Shown one piece after another: positions 1-8,542 of a DNA stretch of 64,000 bases; position 1 is the first letter of the stretch; each line of letters starts with the position of its first letter. The position numbers and the translations under genes were made by a program. Below the pieces are notes generated by a model, which saw only the letters and a list, made by a program, of their open reading frames with translations, was not told where the DNA came from and did not search any database. Origin of the DNA: an uncultured Rubripirellula sp. GTDB lineage: Bacteria; Planctomycetota; Planctomycetia; Pirellulales; Pirellulaceae. Location of the stretch: positions 1-64,000 of the forward strand of contig CALJHC010000016.1 in assembly GCA_938075415.1 (NCBI GenBank). The letters are read 5' to 3'.

Positions 1-73
<73 letters not shown>

Positions 74-768
74 TAAGATTGTCGGAGAGTGGTGCTAAAG
101 CTCTTTAGAGTGCAGGAATCAGATTGAAATGTTGCACGTCATCCGATTGAACTATCAACTGTCTGTGATCTTACCATCATCCAATCGATGACCGAGCCAA
201 TGCCAGCCAACTCATACAGTGCTCACCTCCGTAATCGGCACAATTCTGAGCACCTTGACTGAATCTGTCTATCCAAGGATGCCATTGAAATCGGAACATT
301 TTTCGGAAACTCACTAATCTAGGCAAAACCGTGGTGACTCACGCCTAACTTTCATCTGTGCTCATTTCAAACGTTTAATCGCTAATTCGTATTGCGACTC
401 ACCCCATTAACACGAAGATCCCTCATGGGAGGACCTATTCGGCGCTCCCGGTTATCACAAAAAATGAAATTCTTTTGAGGCTTGCGTTCCGATAGTTTCT
501 TGAAACAAGGAGGCGACTTCATTTGATTACCAACCATCATTTCATGAAAAGAAATCTCATCGCAGGGTCTGATGTGACTTATTTTTGAGCAGCGGTCAAA
601 AATTGCCGAAGGCACTGGCGTACAAGCAGTGTAACGGCGAGTGCCGAAATCACCTGTGACTTCAACCAAAACTCAATTCCAACCTGCCGTGAACCTGAGC
701 ACAGCTTCAGTTAAAAAAAAGAAGAGGAGCTCGACATCGGTTGTGTTTATGAGGACAGCACCACGTCA
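74..768. other. Gap without a convincing gene
   Basis: This stretch lies between the tRNA and the 3' end of the photolyase-like gene. The longest frame is a 95-codon TTG-started minus-strand frame (382-669) rich in Cys and basic residues. It has no recognisable domain and no clear ribosome binding site, so it is not called a gene. No hairpin terminator, repeat or RNA motif was recognised. Confidence 0.5.
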
Positions 769-2283
769 TTAGACACCGTTTTTACGATTGCCGTTTTTAC
801 GATTGCCGTTTTTTCTGCTGCCGTGCTTCTTCACTACTCGCCTTGCCTCTTCACGTGCGACATCCTGTTTTCTAATTGCATAAATCCTATCGCGTGCAGA
901 TCGATAAGCAGTTAGGTGCTCTACGATTGGTGATGGATAATCTTTGCCAATAATGCAACCTGTCTTGGATTGCTCCGCAAGACTCATTTGATGTGGTTCC
1001 GCAAGATGTTCCTTCGGTACTCCTGCCAGTTCTGGCACATACCGCTTGATGAACACACCATCTGGGTCCTGATCTTTCACTTGTTTGATCGGCGAGTAGA
1101 TCCTGACCGTGTTAATACCAGTTGTTCCGGATTGCATCTGGACCTGCGAGAAATGAATACCTGGCTCGAAATCAAGAAAATGCTTTGCAAGAAAAACGGC
1201 GGATTTACGCCAATGCAACCAAAGGTGGTAGGACGAAAACGAAACCAACATCGCTCTCATCCGAAAGTTAATCCAACTGTGTTCTTTCAGAGCCCGCATG
1301 CAGGCATCCACGAGCGGGTATCCCGTCTTGCCCTCACACCACAACTCGAACCGTTCTACGGAAAAATCGTCTTCCCTAAGGCCATCGTAAACTCGACTCA
1401 TATTTTGAAATTCAATCCTGGGCTCGTCTTCCAATTTTTGCATGAAATGACAATGCCAGCTCAATCTGGCATCGAACGATCGCATCGAGGTAAGCCATCC
1501 TTTCGTTAGCTTTCCGGACTTCTTCTCCTCTCTCAACTCGACCTGACGATCCCGCAACGCCTGAACAATCTGACGTACGGATAAACAACCCCACGTGATT
1601 GAGGCGCTCAGTCGACTGCACGAATCGTAAGCGGTCGTGGGACTCGACATTTCTTTGGAGTAATACTGCCCTCTGTCATGAAGAAATGAGTTCAAGAGTT
1701 CGTTGGCGGCCACCTCGCCTCCCAAGATCAAGTTTGTCTTTCTGCTCTCGCGAAGACCCAGATCTTGGTGGCCTCGCAACCCGATCGTATCCACATCTTT
1801 CACGCATGGAATCCTCTCGGGTATCGGGGTGAGTGGCTTGGCCATGAACTGGTTTCGTTGTGCCGACCAACCATCACGATTCTTCAATCGCCGCACGACC
1901 CCTGACTGAGGAGATTCATTCCAAGGAATGTGGCGTTCCTTGGTCCAAGCCAAAACCCTTTTATCCCTTTCATATGTCAAACTGTTTCCGGTCTCCTCAT
2001 GACTCCACAACGCCTCAATCGAGTGTCTCTCATTGATCTCGGAGAGTACCTGAGTCACCTCACCAAACCGAGTGACCAAAGAACCGCCACGGTTACGCAA
2101 TTGCTGATCCAGGCCCTTCAGACTCTGATTTAGAAAATCAAGATGTGACCCATCGAACTCCTCTGACCCAATGAGTTCGGGTTCGTAAACAAAAAGACAA
2201 AGGCACGGTCCAGCCTTACACGCTTGAAACAAAGGTGCATGGTCCGCTATTCGCAAGTCTTTTTTAAACCAAACCACCTGCAT
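769..2283 (-). CDS. Cryptochrome/DNA photolyase family flavoprotein
   Basis: A 504-residue protein of the photolyase/cryptochrome superfamily, whose members use FAD for light-driven DNA repair or photosensing. Residues 1-130 form the alpha/beta domain (starts MQVVWFKKDLRIADHAPL). Residues 220-470 form the helical FAD-binding domain, with LSASITWGCLSVRQI near 225 and KTGYPLVDACMRAL near 319. In ordinary class I photolyases the flavin loop reads roughly N-x-G-x-W-Q-W; here the region reads FSQVQMQSGTTGIN (378-391), so this is a divergent subgroup. The tail ends in a KNGNR repeat encoded by a 15-bp tandem array. No Cys cluster for FeS was seen. Family assignment is firm; repair versus signalling cannot be settled from sequence. 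Confidence 0.88.
   Translation of the reverse strand: MQVVWFKKDLRIADHAPLFQACKAGPCLCLFVYEPELIGSEEFDGSHLDFLNQSLKGLDQQLRNRGGSLVTRFGEVTQVLSEINERHSIEALWSHEETGNSLTYERDKRVLAWTKERHIPWNESPQSGVVRRLKNRDGWSAQRNQFMAKPLTPIPERIPCVKDVDTIGLRGHQDLGLRESRKTNLILGGEVAANELLNSFLHDRGQYYSKEMSSPTTAYDSCSRLSASITWGCLSVRQIVQALRDRQVELREEKKSGKLTKGWLTSMRSFDARLSWHCHFMQKLEDEPRIEFQNMSRVYDGLREDDFSVERFELWCEGKTGYPLVDACMRALKEHSWINFRMRAMLVSFSSYHLWLHWRKSAVFLAKHFLDFEPGIHFSQVQMQSGTTGINTVRIYSPIKQVKDQDPDGVFIKRYVPELAGVPKEHLAEPHQMSLAEQSKTGCIIGKDYPSPIVEHLTAYRSARDRIYAIRKQDVAREEARRVVKKHGSRKNGNRKNGNRKNGV
776..820. repeat. 15-bp direct tandem array, 3 copies, in photolyase 3' end
   Basis: Two perfect copies of ccgtttttacgattg (776-790, 791-805) are followed by a diverged third (806-820). 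The period is in frame and encodes the repeated Asn-Arg-Lys-Asn-Gly at the extreme C-terminus, just before the stop codon at 769-771. Confidence 0.95.
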
Positions 2284-2895
2284 CGGATCCAGACCTTTTC
2301 ATGCAGTCATTCTGAATAGCCATTCGAATCGCTCTGGACCCCGTATTGAAACATTGGATCCAAACTGGTCACGAGCAACCAAATCCTCAACGTTTCCGAA
2401 AGTGTCAAAGCTTCCCTATTATCGATTGACGGCAAGGACAGTAAACGTTTTGAAGAAATGACTCCTGACTACGGCGGTAAACAATCAGCTTGTCAGGCAG
2501 CGGTGGTCATGCAACTCAGGAACGACCTAATTTCACTCTCATCGATAATCGACGCTGACAGGAAGGCTTGGTGTTTGGTTAATCGTCCGTGAGGTTAAAG
2601 AAAGAATCGACCTTGCCTCCAGTAAGCGTGCGGTCATCAGAAGCCATCTGGGATAGCCTTGGTTACTTAAAAAGACGTTTCAGTTGGCCGTCAGACGAAA
2701 AACGCTGCCAAATGGGTGCATCTCAAACGATACTAGACTGTGGGCGACTGAATGACGGCCTGAGAATCTGTAGACTTGTCAGGTGAACCGCAGCGTCTGA
2801 TCGCTCAATCACCGTGAATACAGGAAACCACCTCAAGGCGAGGTGAAACACTTTCGTATCCGTATCGGTTTAACCGTTTCGTCTCAATTCCATCA
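2284..2895. other. Divergent intergenic region
   Basis: This 612-bp gap separates the start codons of the photolyase-like gene (minus) and the SGNH/hydrolase fusion (plus), so it should hold both promoters. A 65-codon frame at 2589-2786 has no recognisable features. No repeat or RNA element was seen. Confidence 0.5.
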
Positions 2896-4899
2896 ATGAT
2901 TCCACTCGTCTTAGCACATCAAAACATGAAAAGATTCGGCCCCAGAATCAAGTCAACCATGATGCAGTTTCTTATCATGGTCGCCGCCGTGTTGTTTCCC
3001 TCCACATCAGTCTTTTCGGAAACAACTGACAACACGCAGGGATCGACTCAGCAGAAACACGTCAAGGTATTAACTGTCGGCAACAGCTTTACGAATAACG
3101 CGACTGAATTACTATCGGAGGTCGTTGAAAATTCAGGTCATCTGATCACGCACAAACGTCTATCAATTGGTGGATCCTCGCTTCAGTTGCACCGTAATCA
3201 AGCAGGAGATCCGTCAACAACCGCGGACGCGAAATACTCCAATGGCGAGACATTACACGAGGCCTTGCTCTCCGAGCATTGGGACTTTGTCACGCTTCAA
3301 CAAGTCAGCACCCAAAGTCACGACGTTAGCACTTACCAGCCATACGCAAGTGACCTGCTCGATTTCATTTATCGGTTTGCGCCGCAAGCGGAAATTGTGA
3401 TCCACAAAACATGGGCCTATCGATGCGACGATCCTCGTTTCCAGCAAACTGCAAAACCTCGTTCAGGTCAGCCAACAAGCCAGCGAGCCATGTATGAGGG
3501 TTTATCAGATGCATACCGCTCGATTTGCCGAGATTTGAATACGGGCATGATTCCCGTGGGTGATGCATTTTGGAGAGCCGATCAAGATCCAGAATATGGT
3601 TACAAGCCCGACATGACATTCGAACCATCATCAGCGAAGTATCCAAACTTGCCCAACCAAGAGCACTCGCTGCATGTGGGATACCGCTGGAGTCAGCGCG
3701 GAGGTAACAACAAAATCATACTGGACGGTCATCATGCCGGGCTGGCCGGTAAATACCTGGCCGCCTGCGTCTGGTACGCCTGCCTCTTTGACGAAGACCC
3801 TTGCAATCTTGACTACGCACCGAAGGGAATCAGCGTTGATTACGCAACGTTCCTTCGCCAGACGGCGCGAGAGGTGACGGCCAAGGGAGGACAAGTTCTC
3901 GTCGGTAAAACCGCAATCGCGGAAATGCGTCATGACGTCACACCTAAACGTTATCGCCTTCAGGCCCGCGCGAGTGAAATCGATCCTCGAACGCGCGAAT
4001 ACCCAGCAATTGGTTTCAATTTTGGAACAGCCTCCAGGCCGTCCGACCTGCAACACGCCTCAGTGGATACGTCCATCCCTTCACAAGGTAAATTGGTGAT
4101 TTGGTTGATGGGACATCAAGAAGGTCTCTTTGAACGATGGAACTCCTATGGGCTTCACGCCATCGATGTTCATTATGCGAGAAGTTGGTTCAGCAAACTA
4201 TGTCAGCCAACTCCGAAAAATAGCATGGCGCGTGGTGACGTACGCCTGGAGGCCGCCACCGGAATGGACTTCAGTGACGAACTCGATCTTGCGAAACCCG
4301 ATGGAGCATCCGAACGAGCACGTCTCTTTTTAAAATGGCTAGATCAAGAAAATCCGGAAGGAAATTGGCACCAATTCCTTTCACCTAATCAGGATCGCAT
4401 TCGGTGGGACAAAGTGATCATCAGTGGCGCATCTCATGGAAGCACAACCGCGGCGCGATTTGCAAAACACCAACGCGTTGGAAGAGTAGTCATGCTCTGC
4501 GGACCCCGCGATCAGGATCAAAATTGGCAAAGTATTGCCTCGGCAACACCGGCTAACTGTTTTTTTGGTTTTAGTCATATCCTTGATGGAGGCTGGACGG
4601 CAGATCACTATTGCAGATCTTGGCAACTCTTAGGAATGCATGACTATGGTCCCATTATCAATGTGGACCAATCAACTCCCCCCTATTCACACAGTCGCAG
4701 GCTAATTTCCGCAGCAGATGTTTCTGGCGATGCGCGTCGAGCCCATTCCGCGGTGACACCGGGCAGTGCTTCACCGAACACCAAAGATAATCAAAAACTC
4801 TATGATCCCGTTTGGCGTTATCTCTACACACAGCCGATCGATCAAGTGGGAAAACCCAGCTCACCAGAGCTCGAATGTGACTTACAGCAAAACCAATGA
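2896..4899 (+). CDS. Exported fusion: SGNH/DUF4886-like domain plus alpha/beta hydrolase
   Basis: A 667-residue exported protein with two hydrolase modules. After a signal peptide (ends near VFSETT, about residue 41) comes an SGNH-like domain. It shows VGNSFTNNA (Ser64) and a late ILDGHHAGLAG block supplying the Asp-x-x-His pair, resembling DUF4886-type esterases. From about residue 400 a second module carries a nucleophile elbow G-A-S-H-G (IISGASHGSTTAARF) and a late His region, resembling BPSS1187-type alpha/beta hydrolases. Both modules look catalytically intact. Alternative starts are ATG 2926 (gives a more typical signal peptide) and 2959. The substrate is unknown; an acyl or carbohydrate ester is the natural guess. 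Confidence 0.75.
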   Translation: MIPLVLAHQNMKRFGPRIKSTMMQFLIMVAAVLFPSTSVFSETTDNTQGSTQQKHVKVLTVGNSFTNNATELLSEVVENSGHLITHKRLSIGGSSLQLHRNQAGDPSTTADAKYSNGETLHEALLSEHWDFVTLQQVSTQSHDVSTYQPYASDLLDFIYRFAPQAEIVIHKTWAYRCDDPRFQQTAKPRSGQPTSQRAMYEGLSDAYRSICRDLNTGMIPVGDAFWRADQDPEYGYKPDMTFEPSSAKYPNLPNQEHSLHVGYRWSQRGGNNKIILDGHHAGLAGKYLAACVWYACLFDEDPCNLDYAPKGISVDYATFLRQTAREVTAKGGQVLVGKTAIAEMRHDVTPKRYRLQARASEIDPRTREYPAIGFNFGTASRPSDLQHASVDTSIPSQGKLVIWLMGHQEGLFERWNSYGLHAIDVHYARSWFSKLCQPTPKNSMARGDVRLEAATGMDFSDELDLAKPDGASERARLFLKWLDQENPEGNWHQFLSPNQDRIRWDKVIISGASHGSTTAARFAKHQRVGRVVMLCGPRDQDQNWQSIASATPANCFFGFSHILDGGWTADHYCRSWQLLGMHDYGPIINVDQSTPPYSHSRRLISAADVSGDARRAHSAVTPGSASPNTKDNQKLYDPVWRYLYTQPIDQVGKPSSPELECDLQQNQ

Positions 4900-5068
4900 A
4901 TGGCATCTGCCTGTGTGTTGCCAATGTATTTGAATTGGCCCGATTGCATCGACATCACGGCTAATCAGCAACGAAACAATCCACGGGATCGTTGAGGTAC
5001 ATGGGAGATTCCTTCGTCAATGCTTGAGAGAAAACAATCGAAACGCCAACGGTAAGCAGTTCGCTGAC

Positions 5069-5132
5069 ATGCAACTCGATAGTAATGCAACTCGATAGTC
5101 ATGCAACTCGATAGACATGCAACTCGATAGTC
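5069..5132. repeat. 16-bp direct tandem array, 4 copies, abutting sulfatase stop codon
   Basis: There are four head-to-tail copies of atgcaactcgatagtc at 5069, 5085, 5101 and 5117, with single-base variants in copies 1 and 3. The last copy shares two bases with the TGA stop of the sulfatase (5131-5133 on the minus strand). No spacers separate the copies. The period is not a multiple of three, in keeping with a non-coding position. Confidence 0.95.
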
Positions 5133-6606
5133 ATGGCAAACCTCGACGGTGCGGAGGGATGTATTCCGATAACATGACCGAATGCTTGGCAACAACTTGG
5201 GGGAAGGCCTGTGCGACATTGTTGGATTCCTGTGGATCGTTCAGATGACTGTACAATTCCTTTGCAATGACCGCACCATCACTAACCGATCTCCATTCGG
5301 TGTATCGCCAATCGGTAGTTCGAATTGAGTATCCCCACGCCTCCCAAGAATCTGGAGATGCATAGAATGGATGCTGATGTTGGGTAACGGCGGCTTGCTT
5401 GACTGAGAATTCTGGATCGTTCAAGATCGGACTCAGGTCAACGCCCTCGAGATATTGAGCGCCGTCCACCCCGAAACCGCACGATTTGACGAGCGTGGGG
5501 TACAAATCAACCAATTCGCTGAGGCTCGTTGTTAACTCACCATGCCCACCGACAGCCCTGGGATCGGCAATGATTAAGGGAACCCTCGCGTCCAACTCAA
5601 AGTTGCTGGTCTTTCCCCACAATTGATGCTCACCCAGATGAAATCCATGATCGGAGGTGAAAACCACAATCGTGTCCTCACGATGACCGCCATCCTCCAA
5701 CGCATCAAGAATTTTTCCGACCTGGCTATCCATAAAACTGATCGACGCATAATAACCGTGACGCAGGTGTCGCATTTGCGCCGTGGTCAGTTCGGTGCGA
5801 CCTCTAAGCTCTCCATAGCTGAACAATTCACGCGAATCATGAAGTGCAATCGATGGAATGGCGTTAGTTAATTCTGCCTCATCAGAAAGTGGAATCAAGT
5901 TTGGGTCATATTGATTCCAGTATTTCTTTGGTGCAACAAAGGGTAAGTGCGGTCTCCAAAAACCAACAGCCAAAAAGAACGGCTGACCATCCTCGGGGTG
6001 TTCACGTAACATTGCCGCTGCGAGATTGGCAATTTGACCGTCTCGATAAACGGTATCGGGTACATCCAATGATTCCGTCACCGGTCCTTTTGGAGAACGT
6101 ACACCTCGCTGGTCAAGGGGTGTATTGTTGTAGACAGTATCGGCCGCATGCGTACCTTGATGTAAGACCTCATCAATCGACCACGACTCACGATCCTGAG
6201 TATCTCCCATATTGTGAAAAATCTTTCCCACGTTCTGGCAGAAGTAACCATTCTTTTTGAAGAACTGCGGAAGCGTTACAAGATCCTCTCCAGTGTCCAT
6301 AGTTTTACGAAAACTCTTCCGCAAATCATCAACTTTCACCGTGTCGGGTCTCAGGCCAGTAAGGAATGAGGAACGCGATGGATTGCAAACAGCCTGCTGG
6401 CAATAAGCCCGCGTGAAGGTCAGACCACGATCTGCGATTCGCTGTAAGTTTGGGGTAACGGCGATCGCATCCCCGTATGGACTGAGTCGGCAATTCAAAT
6501 CGTCCGCAATTATCAGGACAACATTGGGTCGTTGCTTCGCCAAGACCTGACGTGAAAAACCAAGAATGCCAAAAAAAATGGCCGTCAATATTAGTCCGGT
6601 TTTCAT
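5131..6606 (-). CDS. Exported sulfatase (iduronate-2-sulfatase-like)
   Basis: A 491-residue sulfatase that would hydrolyse sulfate esters, probably on sulfated polysaccharides, in the periplasm or outside the cell. A signal peptide (MKTGLILTAIFFGILGF...) precedes RPNVVLIIADDL, the metal-binding Asp pair. The formylglycine signature C-x-P-S-R is at Cys74-Arg78, so it needs maturation by a formylglycine-generating enzyme, not seen here. The later motif FTSDHGFHLGEHQLWGKTS is typical of the iduronate/choline sulfatase branch. AGAGGA lies 8 nt upstream of the ATG. It is divergent from the 7062 gene, and its stop codon touches a 16-bp repeat array. Confidence 0.92.
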   Translation of the reverse strand: MKTGLILTAIFFGILGFSRQVLAKQRPNVVLIIADDLNCRLSPYGDAIAVTPNLQRIADRGLTFTRAYCQQAVCNPSRSSFLTGLRPDTVKVDDLRKSFRKTMDTGEDLVTLPQFFKKNGYFCQNVGKIFHNMGDTQDRESWSIDEVLHQGTHAADTVYNNTPLDQRGVRSPKGPVTESLDVPDTVYRDGQIANLAAAMLREHPEDGQPFFLAVGFWRPHLPFVAPKKYWNQYDPNLIPLSDEAELTNAIPSIALHDSRELFSYGELRGRTELTTAQMRHLRHGYYASISFMDSQVGKILDALEDGGHREDTIVVFTSDHGFHLGEHQLWGKTSNFELDARVPLIIADPRAVGGHGELTTSLSELVDLYPTLVKSCGFGVDGAQYLEGVDLSPILNDPEFSVKQAAVTQHQHPFYASPDSWEAWGYSIRTTDWRYTEWRSVSDGAVIAKELYSHLNDPQESNNVAQAFPQVVAKHSVMLSEYIPPHRRGLP

Positions 6607-7061
6607 TCCAGCATTCCTCTTTGATGCTACCGAGGTGAGTCAATCGATGATTCGCAATGTATCATTCGCAAATTGCCTGAGGTCCCGCCCGTGGGCAAGA
6701 CAACGACAGCCAAGAACGTGTCACATATAATTGGGCATTGCAATGTCCGTCATCGCAACCGTTAACACCATTGGTTTGAGCCGTTTGTTACTGCCTTGGC
6801 CCAAGAGATCGTCGCGGTTCGACACTTGCTCATCCACTTGATTCTGTTTCTTTATCTAATCTGAGCGTCACCTGATAAACACGCGCGGTGAACTGCATGA
6901 TAGTCTTACGATGACACCCTGATGACCACCTAATCATCTCCAAAAAAAAGCCGTGGTGACTCGTTGCCACGAATGAGAAAATGGCTTGCCTTTCATTGTT
7001 TAATCGAATCTCGTTGTTTAATCGAATCCCATTGTTTAATTCAAACCTATCGATACGTCAG
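6607..7061. other. Divergent intergenic region with 18-bp repeats
   Basis: The region lies between the divergent sulfatase and peptidase-like genes and should contain both promoters. It holds the 18-bp tandem array at 6995-7048. The frame of the peptidase gene stays open upstream to an ATG at 6981, which would translate the array as SLFNRI-type repeats. That extension would precede an otherwise ordinary signal peptide and is probably not translated. Confidence 0.5.
6995..7048. repeat. 18-bp direct tandem array, 3 copies, just upstream of peptidase start
   Basis: The copies are attgtttaatcgaatctc (6995), gttgtttaatcgaatccc (7013) and a diverged third copy (7031-7048). The array ends 13 bp before the preferred ATG at 7062. 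The unit is A+T-rich. Confidence 0.93.
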
Positions 7062-8501
7062 ATGATCAAAATCAATCGATGCGTCCTTGCATTGTGTCTT
7101 TTTTCTTTAATGAACACTGCCGCAACCGCGCAAGATAACCGTTACGCAATTGTCGCTTGCAAACAAACCAAAATTAAACCTGAGTGGCAGAAGGTAATCA
7201 GCACGCTAAAAGAGAAATACCCGAATGCCGTCGAAATCATTTGGAACGAGAAAGTTGAGGAATCGCTCGCGGAACTGAAAAGCTTGCACCCGCGATACAC
7301 CTGTTTTGTCGCTCAACCCGAAGAGGCGAATCGAGCATTCGTTGCCTCGGTACATCAACTCACACGTTCCTACGACGAAGACCCTTACTGTGACACGTTG
7401 TGGGGAATTCTTACCGGATACGACGCTGAAAATGCGCGCAGGATTGCACAGGAACGATCGCCGTTAATCATTCATCAAGTCTCATCCGGCACGGAGATCG
7501 CGTTATCAATGTGCGAAGAGGGCGTGTGGTATGACGAATTGGTGATGCACAAGACGGTGCGAAAAACCAAGGGCGACATAATCACTGGTCGTGGCCCCGG
7601 CGACACAACCCTTGCATTAGCCAACACCTTGACTGACGGTGACTCACAGTTGTTTGTCACCTCAGGTCATGCAACTGAAAGACAATGGCAGATTGGGTTT
7701 CGCTACAAAAATGGTTTTTTCCAATCGAAAGCGGGGCAAATGCTTGGTGCACCGACAACCGGTGATCCGTTTCGAATTCACTCAACGACGCCGAAGGTGT
7801 ACATGGCAGTTGGAAACTGCTTAATGGGAAACATCAACGGCCCTGATTCGATGGCCCTCGCATGGATGAACGACGTGGGCATGCGTCAGATGCTCGGCTA
7901 CACCGTTTTGACCTGGTACGGGTACGGGGGCTGGGGCGTTTTAGATTATTTTGTCGAGCAACCAGGACGTTACTCGCTCACCGAGGCTTTTCACGCGAAC
8001 CATCACGCTTTAATCCATCGCATCAATCGATACTTTCCATCCCTTGACGGAATCCCTCTCGAAGCAGGCTCTCGCAGTTTGCCAAATGTCGAACCCACAA
8101 CGATGGGTGTCAAAGATGGCCTGACAGCCTTTGATTCCCGTGGGCTATTGTGGGATCGGGATGTGGTTGCCTTTTACGGTGATCCTGGGTGGGAAGCGAG
8201 GATGTCAGAACAACCAAGAGCTTACGAACAGACATTGCGGCATGAGCAGAATCTTTACACGTTCCAGGTGCGTCCGCTGAGGGGAACCGAATCTTTTGAA
8301 CCGATCAACACCAATGGTTCTCAACGTGGTGGGCGCCCCATTATTGAGTTCTTACCAAACCGATTGAAGAACGTTGAAATCCTATCTGGTCACGATTTGA
8401 ATCCGGTTGTCACCGATGATTTTATCTTGATACCCACTCAGCAAATGAAACGATCAGACAAAGTCTTTACCGTTAGTTTTCAGGCGGAACTTGCTGATTG
8501 A
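7062..8501 (+). CDS. Exported clan CD (gingipain/caspase-like) cysteine peptidase candidate
   Basis: A 479-residue exported protein; signal peptide MIKINRCVLALCLF...ATAQ. No family was identified by name, but the layout fits the caspase/gingipain (C25-like) fold. A hydrophobic strand ends in LFVTSGHATE (His203), and about 50 residues later a second strand ends in VYMAVGNCLMGNING (Cys253). In C25 peptidases the catalytic His follows S/G-H-G-type turns and the Cys follows a strand in the same order and spacing. A Gly/Trp-rich stretch (TWYGYGGWGVLDYF) follows. The ATG at 7062 is preferred over 6981 because it opens directly on the signal peptide. The substrate is unknown and the peptidase call is inference. 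Confidence 0.6.
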   Translation: MIKINRCVLALCLFSLMNTAATAQDNRYAIVACKQTKIKPEWQKVISTLKEKYPNAVEIIWNEKVEESLAELKSLHPRYTCFVAQPEEANRAFVASVHQLTRSYDEDPYCDTLWGILTGYDAENARRIAQERSPLIIHQVSSGTEIALSMCEEGVWYDELVMHKTVRKTKGDIITGRGPGDTTLALANTLTDGDSQLFVTSGHATERQWQIGFRYKNGFFQSKAGQMLGAPTTGDPFRIHSTTPKVYMAVGNCLMGNINGPDSMALAWMNDVGMRQMLGYTVLTWYGYGGWGVLDYFVEQPGRYSLTEAFHANHHALIHRINRYFPSLDGIPLEAGSRSLPNVEPTTMGVKDGLTAFDSRGLLWDRDVVAFYGDPGWEARMSEQPRAYEQTLRHEQNLYTFQVRPLRGTESFEPINTNGSQRGGRPIIEFLPNRLKNVEILSGHDLNPVVTDDFILIPTQQMKRSDKVFTVSFQAELAD

Positions 8502-8542
8502 AAGTGTGATCGAAACATGTAATTCGCAATTCACTATTGGGA

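Noticed and set aside
382..669. A 95-codon Cys-rich minus-strand frame
   Set aside because: TTG start, no ribosome site and no recognisable domain; left as part of the gap.
970..1509. A 179-codon plus-strand frame inside the photolyase gene
   Set aside because: It is a shadow of the conserved FAD-binding region on the other strand.
5069..5132. CRISPR-like array
   Set aside because: The 16-bp units are directly adjacent with no spacers, and no cas genes are present.
332..6968. A shared phrase (gtggtgactc) near 331 and 6953
   Set aside because: Ten bases recurring twice in 7 kb is weak evidence for a shared operator and the flanks do not match.
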